Origin: Adiantum capillus-veneris
Lineage: Eukaryota > Streptophyta > Polypodiopsida > Polypodiales > Pteridaceae
DNA length: 64,000 nt
Assembly: GCA_014529385.2 (NCBI GenBank)
Contig: CM043954.1
Location: 6,073,306 to 6,137,305, forward strand
Reading direction: 5' to 3'
Shown here: piece after piece, positions 45,575-58,684 of the stretch
How positions within the stretch are numbered: the stretch's first letter is position 1
How the letters are laid out: every line of letters starts with the position of its first letter
The notes under the pieces: model-generated
What the model saw: only the letters and a program-made list of their open reading frames with translations
What the model was told of the DNA's origin: nothing
Database searches by the model: none
Position numbers and translations under genes: made by a program

Positions 45575-46323
45575 TATCTTGATTGGTTTTTGCAGGCCTT
45601 CACATTCAATTCTATGTGGTCCGAAGGGGTCATTTTTGAACCCGCAAGATAGATGAGCGTCGAAACACTCACGATAGTGGAGTTATGGGCAACTTTGACA
45701 CGACAACACAAGAGGTGAGGGAATGTGGAACAATAGAGAGGATAATCAAAGTGTATTCCAGAACATTTCACAAATATCTCTTTGACTGCCGATGGTTTGT
45801 GGGTGAGGTTAAGAGACATGAGAATGGGCTCTATATGGTAGACTCCGGGCAATTTCATCACGGGAAGACCGACAACTTGGTGCAGCCTAGTAGTTGTGAG
45901 TAGGTAAAGTCCATGTGCAACTCACTAAAACATTATATGATACATATAAAACTACATTCATGTTGTTGTTTTCTCTATGACCTACAGGTGTTTTATGTGC
46001 CTTGTATGTATCGAAGAAGACTTTGGTATGTTATTTCAGTCACACCACGGAGCAGATCTATCTTTGCAGATACGAACATAGAGACTTTGGCAGATCCCAC
46101 CATACCATCTCAAGAAGACGCCAATGACGATGATGCAGTTGAGGTCGAGGAGAACCAACCATTCCCAATAACCAACCATAGTGAGGAGGTGGGCGAGGAT
46201 GATGATGATTCAATAGGAGAGGCTGTAGAGGATGAATCAATAGATTTATTTGTTGATTTAGCTACCATGGGGTTGGACATGGATGTAAGCACTTGTAGAG
46301 ATCTCTTGGAGGATGAAAATTAA
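44669..46323 (+). pseudogene. CACTA (En/Spm) TNP2-type transposase, C-terminal part
   Basis: Predicted exons 44669-44890, 45014-45460, 45596-45903 and 45988-46323, with GT-AG junctions (donors GTAAGG, GTAATA, GTAAAG; acceptors TTCAG, TGCAG, TACAG). Exon 1 reads FPRSILVSQVHLLLHLVEEI then VVHSRWMFFLERFLKTLK, and exon 2 begins ASMAEGWIVQEAF: together a DUF4218-type domain. Exon 3 has RRNTHDSGVM, then FHKYLFDCRWFVGEV and GLYMVDSGQF, and exon 4 VFYVPCMYRRRLWYVI: a DUF4216-type domain, followed by an acidic tail. Breaks: a TGA early in exon 1, a TAG in exon 2, a frameshift near 45645 and TAG at the end of exon 3. The catalytic Transposase_21 part is not found upstream, where the palindrome array lies. 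The second intron carries (CT)n before its acceptor. Confidence 0.75.
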
Positions 46324-46541
46324 TAAATATCTTTTGGATTTTGTCTTCTTTCTCTACTTATGCTGTACAAAAGGGCTATTTGTTTATGAACGCAAGACAA
46401 TACAATTTTGATCATCGTTCGCTTTCCATTTTCATATGAATGCATAGTTGACATAAGATTTTGAGGTGGAAACAAAATATTTTTTGATATAGAATCTCAT
46501 GGAGTACAAACGAGTAGAGTAGGAGAATCATACCAATAAAT
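46324..46541. other. Short spacer
   Basis: Non-coding, between the CACTA relic and Copia-3. Confidence 0.6.
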
Positions 46542-46862
46542 TGTAAAGAATGAGGATGCAAGAGAGCTACACAAGACAAGCACAAAGCACACAAAGATGG
46601 AAAGCTTCTTCTTCTTCTAACAGAAAAGAGAGTACAAAATGACTAAGTGCTAAAACTGGAAAGTAGCACATATGTACATGTGGTCACTAAGTGTGAACTC
46701 GCTAGAAGCGTACTAGGCTGGCACTATAAGTGTAGTCCAGCTGTAGAATCAATGGCAGAGATCCTCCGTGTCGGTCACCTAACGCGCCAGTGAGTAAATG
46801 TCGTAAGCGGCCAAGACCCGTAGTGGATGCCAACTCAAGATGTAGAGCTCGACATCTCAACA
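46542..46862 (-). repeat. Copia-3 3' LTR
   Basis: TGTAAAGAATG...CATCTCAACA as written. The next bases (CTCCCCCTTGAG) are the complement of a polypurine tract (CTCAAGGGGGAG). Confidence 0.93.
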
Positions 46863-48658
46863 CTCCCCCTTGAGCCATGCATGTCACAGAGTCCAAGCAT
46901 AGTTCGGAAACGTTGAAGATTCTCAGCTCCGAGGGCCTTGGTAAAGATATCCGCTATCTGCTCCTCTGAGCTGACGTAGACCAAGTCGATGTCGCCCGCC
47001 AACACTCGCTCTCGAACATAGTGGTAATGGACCTCTATGTGCTTGGTCCTGGCATGGAACACTGGGTTCCTAGCCAACTGCATGCTGCTGAGGTTGTCAC
47101 AATGGATGACAATCTGCTGGTCCACCTGCACTCCCAAGTCCTCAAGTAATGTGCGTAGCCAAGCTACCTCGCACGTCGCAACTGCTGCACCTCTGTACTC
47201 GGACTCTATGCTCGATAAAGAAACCGTAGGTTGCTTTTTGCTGCTCCAAGTAACAGCAGCACTCCCAAAAGAGAACATGAAGCCACTCATAGATCTCCTA
47301 TCAACAAGGCTACCTGCCCAATCTGCATCTGTATACCCATACAATGCTAATGGGGCATCTGTTGCATAGGACAATGCATAGTCAAGAGTCCCTTGCACAT
47401 ACCGAAGTGTGCATCGTACTCCATCCAAATGTGGCTTCCTCAAAAGCTGCATGAACTAACTCTCCAAGCTTACTGTGTAGCTCAAGTCTGGCCTCGTGAT
47501 AGTCAAGTAGATTAGACTACCCACAATCTTCCTGTACATCTTGACATCCTCAACAACATCACCCTTCTCTGCACTCAGCTTTGCATTCACATCAAAGGGA
47601 ATAGAAATTGGCTTACAATCAGCCATACCATACTTTGACAACATGTCCAAAGCATACTGTCTCTGTGACAACCATACACCCTCTGGAGTCCTGATCACCT
47701 CAATGCCAAGAAAGTAGCGCAACTCGCCCAAATCTTTCATTTCAAACTCCTGTTTGAGAAGACCCTTCACATGGTCAATCTTCATAGCATTGTCACCCAC
47801 AATAATAAGGTCATCTACATATATGGTAATGACCACAATCCCCACATCACTCTCACATACATAGAGTGAATGATCAGCATGAGCTTTCCTAAAACCAATA
47901 GTGACAAGATACTTGGCAATCCTATCATACCATGCTCTAGAGCCCTGCTTCAAACCATACAAAGCTTTGAGAAGTCTGCATACGTAATCTGGGTAACCTG
48001 GATCGACATAACCAAGTGGCTGATCCATATACACTTCCTCTTGCAACTCACCATTCAAGAAGGCATTCTTTACATCCATATGATGCATAATCCATCCTCT
48101 AGATGTAGCCACTGCTATGACAACTCTCACAGTCGTCATCTTTGCCACTGGAGCAAAGGTCTCCTCATAGTCTATGCCATACGTCTGTGCATAACCCTTT
48201 GCGACCAACCTTGCCTTGTGACGCTCAATGTTACCATCAGACTTATGCTTAGTTTTATACACCCATTTACAGCCAATAGCTTTCTTGCCACTTGGCAATG
48301 GCACCAACTCCCATGTGTCGTTTGCTTCCAATTCAGCCATCTCTTCATTCATTGCATCATCCCAATGCACATTTCCAACTGCATCCTCAAAACATGTGGG
48401 CTCCACATTCTGTATCACCTTAGCCATGTAGGCTTGGTGATGCGCTATATACCCATCATAAGTCAATTTCTGAACTGGATTTCTGACTCTGTTAGATCTG
48501 CGCGGTCCTGGGTCACTCCTTTGACCTCTAGTATCTTCTTGTACTTTCCTTACACCAGGTGTCCTGATAGCCGGAATTCCAAATTCCTCATCAAGACTTT
48601 GTTTAGAACCATCTGAATCCATGTCTATATGTGAAAATCTTGATGATGCATCAGCCAT
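46835..48658 (-). pseudogene. Copia-3 reverse transcriptase and RNase H
   Basis: RT reads WVYKTKHKSDGNIERHKARL, then FAPVAKM, MDVKNAFLNGEL and YVDDLIIVGDN (about 47800-47830). RNase H reads DADWAGSLVDRRS, SIESEYRGAA and HCDNLSSMQL, ending NPVFHARTKHIEVHYHYVRE. The two open frames (47456-48658 and 46835-47452) are in register and separated by one TAG. The RNase H frame runs 28 bp into the 3' LTR. The pieces retain all catalytic residues that I can see. Confidence 0.92.
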
Positions 48659-48721
48659 AGGTTCATCTACCTTTTCCTTTCCTTTTCGTGATACATTCCC
48701 TGTACCTGCTGGTGGAGTAAC

Positions 48722-49840
48722 CTACGTACATAGTCTACCATTCCATGGCTTCTCAACAGAGCCATGAGAAGAGGACTCTTGTGGTCCACTCAAAACCTGT
48801 GACTGTGGCCTCACATTTTGTACAACCACATCACCTTTTACATCAGCCCCAATAGTGACATGTGCATTATTGTACCAGCTGCTCATCTCATCAAAGACTA
48901 CATCTCTGCTCACTCGTAATTCTCGTGTAGTAGGATTGTAGCACCTGTACCCCTTTTGTTCAAGGGAATATCCCACAAGAATACATTTATCTGCTTTAGG
49001 ATCCAATTTACTACGCAACTCATCTGGTACATGCACGTAAGCTATGCAGCCAAACACTTTCAAGTGTGCCAAATCAGGCTTTGTACCTGTAAACTTTTCC
49101 TCAGGTGTTACATCATTCACCATAGCTATAGGTTTCCTGTTCATAATGTACACAGATGTATTTACAGCTTCAGCCTAGTAATGATGAGGCATGTTCTTCT
49201 CATTCATCAATGCATGTGCAACCTCTGCAATGTGCCTGTTTTTCCTTTCTGCGACCCCATTCTGCTGTGGAGTATATCTGCACGTCAACTGCCTGCGTAT
49301 ACCATGCATTCGCAGAAAATATGATAAATCATTGAAGAAGTACTCTCCCCCTCCATCTGACCTCAATGTCTTGATTTGCATATCTGTCTCCTTCTCAATC
49401 ATGACTTTGAAGTCCTGAAAGTGACCAAACACTTCACTTTTGTTACGCATGAAGTAGACCCATACTTTCCTTGTATGGTCATCAATGAAAGAGACATAAT
49501 ACCTGCAACCATGTATACTTGCAGTATCGGTTGGACCCCAAACATCTATGTGCACCACCTCAAGTGGATTTTTACATACATTGCGCTCATGTGGAAATGA
49601 GCCCTTTGACTGTTTTCCAAACTGGCATGCTGCACACACTTTATGCATACCATCCACCTTGAATTTGGGCAAACCTTTTACAATCTGTTTTGATTTCATG
49701 TTGCGCAATCTTTGCTCATTGACATGGACAATGCGTTTGTGCCAAATGTCAACATCAGCCACAACACCTGTGCCCTGTGCAAATAATGCAGCTTTTACCT
49801 CATCATGTCTACATTCAGCGTAAACATTCTGCCCACACAT
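48722..49840 (-). pseudogene. Copia-3 integrase
   Basis: GAG-pre-integrase WHKRIVHVNEQRLRNM, zinc pair CAACQFGK, core VVHIDVWGPTD, TLRSDGGGEYF and NGVAERKNRHIAE, then the C-terminal part MNRKPIAMVNDVTPEEKF and FGCIAYVHVPDELRSKL. Breaks: small indels at the Gag/integrase junction (about 49841-49860), a TAG at about 49160 in place of the usual Trp before AEAV, and a TAG at 48722. Confidence 0.92.
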
Positions 49841-49853
49841 TTGCCCTCTGTGA

Positions 49854-51176
49854 TCAGCTTACAACCATTTTGGAATCTTCTACATAATAGCCATTTCGAT
49901 TGAAACGAACCTGCAAACCCTGCTCAACCATTTGTCCAACAGAAACAAGATTCTTTGTAATGTTTGGGACATGAAGTACATCTTCTAAGTACTTTGATTT
50001 CCCACTCTTCGTATTTAGAGGTATGTACCCTACATGGGCAATGGGGTGAGATGTGTCATCTCCTGTCTGCACATAGCCTAACACATTTGGTTTGCGCATA
50101 TCTCTAAACCACTCTCCATGAGATGTCATGTGATTAGAGGCACCTGAATCCACATACCAAACATCATCTTGGGTGGAATTCTCTGCAGTCATTGTATTCA
50201 TTACATGATGCATAACAAACATGCGCTCGTTTTTGTTGTCATCTGCATCTCTACTAGTAGATGCATAGTTGCCCTGTTCTCTCTTTCCACTTGTTTTTCC
50301 CTTTGGACAGTCACGTGACATGTGACCTCTTTCACCACAAGTCCAACATTCTCTGCTATTTGCAGTATGTTGCTGCCTGCTTGATCCTGCACCACGACCT
50401 CTTTGACTCCCCCTGCCTTGAGACTGGTTTCCCCTGCCACCTGTATTGTTTTGATTTGATTGACCTTCTTGAAATTGGCCCCTGTAACCCCTTGGGCCTC
50501 GACCACGACCTCTACCTCTACCTCTGTTGGAGTTAGAATAGAAGGCCTGTTTAGAATTATTTTTGCCATGAGAAGAAGATGTGTCAAGGTTCTTCTCCTC
50601 AAGAATAAGCATAGAAATCAAATCTTGGAACACGGGGATGTCATCTCTTGTATTCATGGAAGACCTGAAATGTACATACTCATCTCCTAGACCATCCAAG
50701 CATGCACGGACAATGTCATCGTCTTCCACTGAGACTTTAATAGATCCAAGAGCCTCAATGATACTCTTGATCTTCAAGGCATAATCATTGATTGAGAGGT
50801 TGTTCCTCTTAACTTGATTTAGCTCCGACTTTAGTTGAAGCTTCCTGGCCTTGGTGTTCACCTCGAACACTCTGCCTAAGTTTTTCCATGCAATGGAGGG
50901 GGTTTCAGCATCCTGTAGATAGCCCATCATGCCATCTGTGATGCTCATAGAAAGCCAATACATCACTTTGCTCTGGCCTTGTTGCCAGTCCCTCAAAGCT
51001 TTCCTTTGTTCTGCTGTAGAATTTGCCTCGGGAATCTCTGGTTCCTTTTCATTGTCTCCTTCTACATAGTCCCAATAACCTTTTCCTTTTAGGAAATTTG
51101 TTATTCTGAACTTCCATGCAGGGTAGTTATTTTTCTCAAGCTTCTCAGTAACAATCTGACTGAAACCGTCAGACAT
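49854..51176 (-). pseudogene. Copia-3 Gag and protease
   Basis: A 440-residue open frame starting MSDGFSQIVTEKLEKNNYPA. Gag helical region (UBN2 type) to about residue 205; Arg/Gly-rich stretch about 215-275; zinc knuckle CWTCGERGHMSRDC near 280; protease DSGASNHM near 345. The frame itself is intact but ends early, where the junction to integrase is shifted. Confidence 0.93.
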
Positions 51177-51429
51177 CTTGAAGCACTAAGACAAAATAGC
51201 TGCAATCTTCAAAAACCTGCAAATCTGCTGAACCTGCTATCGTGGTACCTGTAACGCTTTCTACACTGTACGAGTGTCCACAATCAAGCGTACATATAAC
51301 CACTGTACTTGTATAGTAAATCTTTTGTGTACTGCACTTTGGAGACCTATTCAGAAACTTGTGCGAACGAAGGGATTGTGATGCTCTTGCTCTCTTAGCC
51401 TCTCTTGCCTGCACCAGCATCTGATACCA

Positions 51430-51750
51430 TGTAAAGAATGAGGATGCAAGAGAGCTACACAAGACAAGCACAAAGCACACAGAGATGGAAAGCTTCTTCT
51501 TCTTCTCACAGAAAAGAGAGTACAAAATGACTAAGTGCTAAAACTGAAAAGTAGCACATATGTACATGCGGTCACTAAGTGTGAACTCGCTAGAAGCGTA
51601 CTAGGCTGGCACTATAAGTGTAGTCCAGCTGTAGAATCATTGGCAGAGATCCTCCGTGTCGGCCACCTAACGCGCCAATGAGTAAATGTCGTAAGCGGCC
51701 GAGACCCGTAGTGGATGCCAGCTCAAGATGTAGAGCTCGACATCTCAACA
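51430..51750 (-). repeat. Copia-3 5' LTR
   Basis: The partner of 46542-46862. The CTTCTTCTTCTTCT run and the AAGTGTGAACTCGCTAG block are shared. Confidence 0.93.
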
Positions 51751-53070
51751 TAGATGAGGCAAGCAAAGAGAAGAGAGGTACTAAAAATCCCAATGAGAAT
51801 GGGATTTCTTACACTCCATGCAAAAAGGGGGTACCAATTTCTGAAAAGTAACAAAATAGAATAGGATTTATAGAAAGGGAAAAGTGGGAAAGGAATGGGC
51901 CGCGTGGATTCTTTTTCTATTGCGGTAATATGCGTGGCTATATATGCGATAATACGCGCGGTAATACTGGAGGAAAAATCTGAAAACGCGTTGGCGGGGC
52001 TCAGCATACAATCTCTCTCTTTCTTGAAGCTCTCTCTCTCTCCTCTTATGCGGTAATACTGTGCGGTAACAACAACATTCTCCCATAGTGAAAGTAATAT
52101 TGCACTAGGCACGGAAAAGCTTTGTGGATGTCCGCCTCTGTAGGGAGTCGTAGTGGAAGGGGGGAAGGGAGAGAGAGAAATGAAATGAAATGCTATATTA
52201 ACAATGGATATGATGCCAAATTGATACAATCCGTGTGAATATAATCCAATGCCTGGGTACAAATTAAAATGAAGCAAATGAAAATAAATAAAAGAGAAAA
52301 AAATCCAGCACTCATCATCATCATCGTCAAAGCTCGAGGATGTTCTGTAACGGCTGCATTGCAGAAAGTATTGTATCAATCACTAAGGAGCTTCAATACT
52401 GTCCCCTCCCCATGATGCTTTCCTGCACTACAACTCCACAAATGGTTGTGATTCCTATCAAGAATTCTTTCCGGAGCCTTCTCACTCAGGGCATTATCAC
52501 GACCCCCCTAGAGAGTCCCGACACCTCCTCCCTCATCTCACAAGCCTGATAAAGTTATGTGCCGATTGGAAGAACCTTCTTAATCGGCAGTTGTATACAT
52601 GTTGCTCTTCCAACAAGCTGAAATGTATTGGATATTCCTGGACCCACAACCATGCTTGGGGTAAGGTGGGTATGTGTGTGTGCCGAACGAGGGACTGAGA
52701 GAAAAACATTTGGATGACTGGTAGAGAGGGAGAGGAAGAGAGAGAAAGAGTGATGTATGGCTGCTCGGGGGGAGACAGAGAGAAAGAGAGAGACGAAGCG
52801 GACTGTGTGTGGCGCAACCACTTGACCAGAGAGCACGTGCACGCATGGGGAAGGCAAAGGAGACGGACTCGCAACTGTCGAGGTCCGCTCCTTATTGCAT
52901 GGAGGCGCAATACTGAGGTCGCGGATGTGAGGTATGTCTCGTCATCTGCAACCACTATGAGCACGAGCGGCACGAGGTATGGTAGGTAGTTCAGAGCAAC
53001 GAGTTGCGAGCCTGGCTGCATGTTGACTAAGTGCAGGCTACTGATTGTTGGGTGGGTGACACCATGTAGG
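51751..53070. other. Non-coding, repeat-rich DNA
   Basis: No gene. GCGGTAAT motifs at 51938-52070 recall 41501-41626, and 52155-52290 recalls 41180-41340. A motif NNCGAACGAGGGAC occurs at about 52683 and again at 53223, after the GA tract. Confidence 0.5.
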
Positions 53071-54259
<1,189 letters not shown>

Positions 54260-54692
54260 TGCTTCAAACGGATGCACGATGGCCCTGCAAAATACTCATA
54301 ATAGCACAATACATACCATAAAAACGATAAATCAACATACCTGAATCGTCGTACACGCACATGATCAATCTCAACACGAACGTAGAGAGATAGAGAGCAA
54401 GATAGAGCAAGGGAGAACGTGCAAGCGCACCTCCTAGAGCGGAGTGCTATGCTGGCATGGCGAAAGAGAGGAGAGGAGAAGCGAGAAGAAGGATACGAAC
54501 ACTGGGTGCAATCTCCCCCTGTGCAAGAGTGACCATTTCCCTCTTGCACGTATTTCATTAAAGTTTTCTTGAATGGTCAAATTGAGTACAAACTGGCCAG
54601 CCGGTCATAAATGGCCAAAGATGATAAAAGAGCACTTGAATAATAAAATGTATATAATATACATATCCGTTCGCATAGGCCTAGGTCGGTCA
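54260..54692. repeat. ~433 bp dispersed repeat, copy 2
   Basis: The partner of 38482-38914 in the same orientation, followed by a (TA)n tract at 54698-54714. Confidence 0.85.
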
Positions 54693-54849
54693 AACCCTTA
54701 TATATATATATATATCTTCCCATTATTAGTTTGATTTCCTAGCTAGATTGTTCCGACAAAAAACATAGATCAACAAAACCCTATTGTTGTTTTACAGTAA
54801 AATATAACGTGAAAGATATCAAGACAATAGTCTATGTGCATGCTATGTC

Positions 54850-55700
54850 TACCAACTAATTAACTGCTCATTGATATTTTCTTCTGGTCACTATCTTTTG
54901 ATTGGTCTTTGAGTACACAAAGTAATATGAATAACAAGAGATGGGAGCAAGATTGTTATATTGTATGTTGTAATATCCTATGATGGAGCCCTAGAGGAAT
55001 GTTGGGAAGCCTTCAAGAATCTCAATAAGTGTTGTGTAAAGAAAGCTCTTTTTGGAATATAAGACATGCCTTTTGAAGGTGTCAAAAAACATTGTCCACG
55101 GAAGAAATGGTTTGATAAAGAATGTCAAATGCTCCAAAAATGTCAAAACGCTCCAAATTTGGTAATGGGCTTAGATGCAAACACTAATAAGAAGGTTTAA
55201 CAAAAGCATCAAATGCATAAAGCACACCTCTTTGAACAAAGAAAAAAAGATGATTGTAGATGTATGATTTTCTAAACCTCATGATCAAGTGCATGATCAA
55301 GATGATTGTAGATGTATGATTTTCTAAACCTCATGATCAAGTTCATGCATAAGGTAAATTCTGGAGAAGATTAAATCATTTGCAATGTATGAAGCTGGAA
55401 ATGCTTAAATGAATAAATAGAAACATATGGTTGGATTTATGATAGATTTCTTTGATTGTTTTATAAACTTCAAGAAGGATTTCGATATGATTCCTTAAAA
55501 AATATTTGGAGTTGCATGAAGGAACATTGAGTACCAAGTGCATACATGAATGCAATATATGAGAAATTGAAATGTCGATTATGTTTAGCAGACTCTAAGA
55601 ATATTTTGTCAAGCAATATTATTGATGTTAAGCATTGATGAGTTGGAGCACTTGGTATATTCATGACGATCAAGGAATTGAAGAAGTTCTTATTGGTTTA
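54850..55700 (+). mobile_element. LINE ORF2 relic
   Basis: GGTTTGATAAAGAATGTCAA (about 55109) matches the LINE linker. AACTTCAAGAAGGATTTCGA (about 55468) encodes the FKKDFDMIP motif A, and AAGCATTGATGAGTTGGAGC matches the region after motif B. A 45 bp block (GATGATTGTAGATGTATGA) is tandemly repeated at 55250-55335. Many stops; internal deletions remove the YADD region. Confidence 0.7.
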
Positions 55701-57047
55701 GGGGCATTTACTCTTAGTTTATGTATACAATATAAATTGGTACTTTAAAATTGGTTTAAGGGCATTCACTCTTAGTTTATGTACATACTATATGAGTTAA
55801 CATGCACTGATGTATTTTAAAACATGTTGAATTAAATATGTATACATAAACTAATAGAAATGAACTTAACAGAAATATAGAGGATTCTGAATAAAGAAAG
55901 TTTTCAATGAACTCATCGTATCTTGTGCTCTTGCTCTACTAATTAGATATTTTTTTCTTTATAGTTATGAAATTCAAGGCAAAGATCAAGTTTGTTTTTG
56001 GCCACTATGGGAGTTTAGGCACCATTGTGAGCCTGATCATAAGGCCTGCAAGTTTAGATACACTCGTTACTTGAATCAGAGCATTGGCATTCTGAGGCTC
56101 CTTCCAAGCCAACATGAGGTATGACTTACCTTTGATAAGTCTCTAACCCTATGTCATAGTTTGAAAGAGAACCAATGGACATGACCCTTGCTACACTTAT
56201 AGCTTTATGCATGAACCACTAGTGAAGGGCTGCTCTCATCTCGCATTGCAAAAAATAAGGGAAAACTATAACGCAACAAAGTCGTTCTACTTTCTAAACT
56301 CTACATAGATACGATAAGATTGTGAGTCTCAACACGACAGATCCTTACAGTAGGAGGCAATGACTATCAATTGACCTTTACTATTCCCTACAACATTACA
56401 CATCTAAATAAAAATCAACTTGGGAAGTGCATACTCCAGAGAATCTAGCCTTAGCGGTTTTCATCCCATGGCTCTCAGAGGCACAATCATCAAGTTTTGC
56501 TAGGCCCTAAGGTATAACCCCGGCTAGACTGAAAAAAGGAAAAAAACTTCGCTACCCGGCTTACTGGGTCCGCCCATCCATAGAATGTTGCTTTCATCAC
56601 TTCATAATCCCACTTCCCACACCATACTCACACCATTATGGCTTTTGTTTTCTAATTACTACCGTGTTGTGAAAAAATTCATGTTCTTTATTAGTTTTTT
56701 TAATGACATGTTCGTTCCAAAAGCCTTTCAATAGTATTATAAACATTCTTTTTTAAAAAAAGGAGTAAAATCATTTTATTCCAAGACACCATTGGAATAG
56801 GTTTCTCTTATAATTTTATTTGCACAATCACGGCAGATCTATATATACATTTTAAAAAACCCCTTATCATTATGTGCGTCCCATATCACACGACAAGTAA
56901 CTCAATGAGCCAACATGGACATGCTCCTACCATAGCAACATGATTACTAGCTTGGACATTGTCTCATGCCACAACAAAATAATAAAGTCTATAGTATTCA
57001 ATTGGGCCAGTCTTAACGTAATCCTATAACAACGACAACGATACACC
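55701..57047. other. No gene seen
   Basis: AT-rich. The phrase TTTAGGGGCATTTACTCTTAGTTTATGTA is partly repeated (55699 and 55756). A weak pol III-like head at about 56440-56590 is not convincing. Confidence 0.45.
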
Positions 57048-57950
57048 TTCAATGTTGTGCTTTGATCTCACAAAGATGTTGATGATGATGATGCTGATGC
57101 AAATGCAATCCATAGTTGTCTTGCTCATCAAAAGAAAGTTAGGATCACATACACTGGAGGCTATAGGGGGCGTAGGATGTGTCGTTGAGGACCTGAGAAG
57201 GCTGAAGTGGGAGCTAAACACATGGCTACCCTAGTTCTTTAAGCCACTTGTGTTTGTGTTGTCGTAGTCGAGGTCGTGTTGTGCGAATGAGAGTGCACAC
57301 TACTGCTATGGGATGTGGTTGGCTTTGCCCCTCGGTGATTCCTTCATCTGCACTTTCATGTTGCATGCGGTGAGGAGAAGGTAGGGCCTACCTTATTCCC
57401 TTAACATGCCATCTGTGCTTCTTCACCTCTCCTCACAATCTCGGGTGGATTTGGGCTACTCTTCCTCCAGCAGCGGCCACAAATGTGGGCGTAAGTAATC
57501 TCTCTCTCTCTCTAATGTTTTAGTAGAAAAGTACTATTCTATAACCCTAGGGTGTTAGCTTGCTTGTCCTTGCTCCCTCTAATTCTTGTAGGATTTGAGA
57601 TCAAGACTTCTCGAACCTTTGACTCTCTCTCTCTCTCTTCTAATGGTCTTGCCACTAATTATACTTGAGTGTGTTGTGCATATGCAACAGTTTACATCCC
57701 ATGATGTCATCAAGGCAACTGCAGGACGTTGCTTTTATATGAAGTGTTAGTATGGAGAGATGGACGTGATGATGGTGATTCCTAGTTCACAAGTATAGAT
57801 TCATTAAGTGTAGCATACTCCCATTATTGATACTTTACCTTTGCTCTTTATTTTTTGTTGTTGATTATGATCAATATTTATGGAGCACTCTCATCTACAT
57901 GCAATGTCAATCAACCGATAACTCTTCATTTGATATATTCTTCTCTTAAT
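57048..57950 (+). pseudogene. Decayed copy of the eight-cysteine gene
   Basis: Homologous to 35216-36190 including the ATG run (57077 region), GTCGTTGAGGACCTGAGAAG (identical to 35337 onward), the exon 1 end and donor GGGCGTAAGT (57487-57496), CT tracts, CATATGCAACAG and TACATCCCATGATG. A TAG stop at about 57232 and loss of several cysteine codons show it is dead. Many changes are C-to-T or G-to-A relative to the 35 kb copy. Confidence 0.75.
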
Positions 57951-58100
57951 ATTTTGGGATTAGTCATTCAGTTCACAAGTAGTGTGAGTAACATTTAGAG
58001 AGGGATAAGATTGTGATATTCCGTTGGTAGTACCTAGTGATGCACACTTGGAGGAACGATTGGAAGCCTTCAAGAATGTCATGACACACTTATTAACGTG
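57951..58100 (+). mobile_element. Small LINE fragment behind the decayed gene
   Basis: GTACCTAGTGATGCACACTTGG and ATTGGAAGCCTTCAAGAATG match 37407 onward and 54980 onward. Confidence 0.55.
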
Positions 58101-58403
58101 TATACGAAAGTGCATTCCGATGCCTTTGACGGCCGGTTTTCGAAATTGCGGCCGCAAGAACCAACCCCACTTGGGGGAATCTAAAAAATAAACAACAAAG
58201 AAAAAAAACCGTTTTTAAGCCTTCCGCCCCACCACTCTTTTCCCTCCCATGCATACGCCCACAGTAGGCCACCCCTCCCTTCGCATCACCCTCCCCCCTC
58301 TCCTCCACTATTTCTCCTCTCCCTCCTTCATCAACACATGCAGCCGGAATCCCTCTCTCTCCCCCTCGTTCGAACCCACAGGGGCCGCCATGCATGCGAC
58401 AAT
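58101..58403. other. GC-richer spacer left of Copia-4
   Basis: No gene. It contains GCGGCCGC (58149) and CT/CCCTC-rich sequence. The Copia-4 target ACAAT is at 58399-58403. Confidence 0.6.
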
Positions 58404-58595
58404 TGAAGGAGTACGAGCGGAAGTGCAACGCGAGAGAGAGTGCGAGAAGAAGAGCACGACGATATGGTGAACTCGCTCTACTGTAATGTGTAGAGCATAG
58501 TGAGTTCTTATTAGGTTTTTACAAAAGAATATGTGTACATACTTGGCGGCCCGCCCACTTACCTGGGCGACCACATTGGGCTTTATATCCCAACA
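58404..58595 (-). repeat. Copia-4 3' LTR
   Basis: TGAAGGAGTACG...ATCCCAACA as written, 192 bp, matching 63722-63913 except at four sites. Confidence 0.96.
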
Positions 58596-58684
58596 ACCTC
58601 CCACTTAAAGTCCAATGTGGTACTTTAAGTGTGAGAGAAGCTACTATACAAGCTAATATACAAGAGATGTAGAGAAGTGATGTA

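Larger units (their letters stand above)
46542..51750 (-). mobile_element. Copia-3: minus-strand Copia element, recently inactivated
   Basis: 321 bp LTRs (46542-46862 and 51430-51750) differ at nine positions by my count, about 97 percent identity. A primer-binding site (complement CTGATACCA) lies at 51421-51429. The flanks TAAAT and TAGAT are a probable 5 bp target duplication with one change. Protein order is Gag-protease-integrase-RT-RNase H. It is a different family from Copia-1/2 and Copia-4. The relic at 24.7-26.4 kb is its closest relative in the window. Confidence 0.95.

Noticed and set aside
56440-56590. Possible third SINE (TAGCCTTAGCGG and an A-rich middle)
   Set aside because: No convincing box B at the right spacing and no target duplication.
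58249-58470. Plus-strand 73-residue ORF
   Set aside because: It runs from unrelated flank into the Copia-4 LTR; a chance frame.
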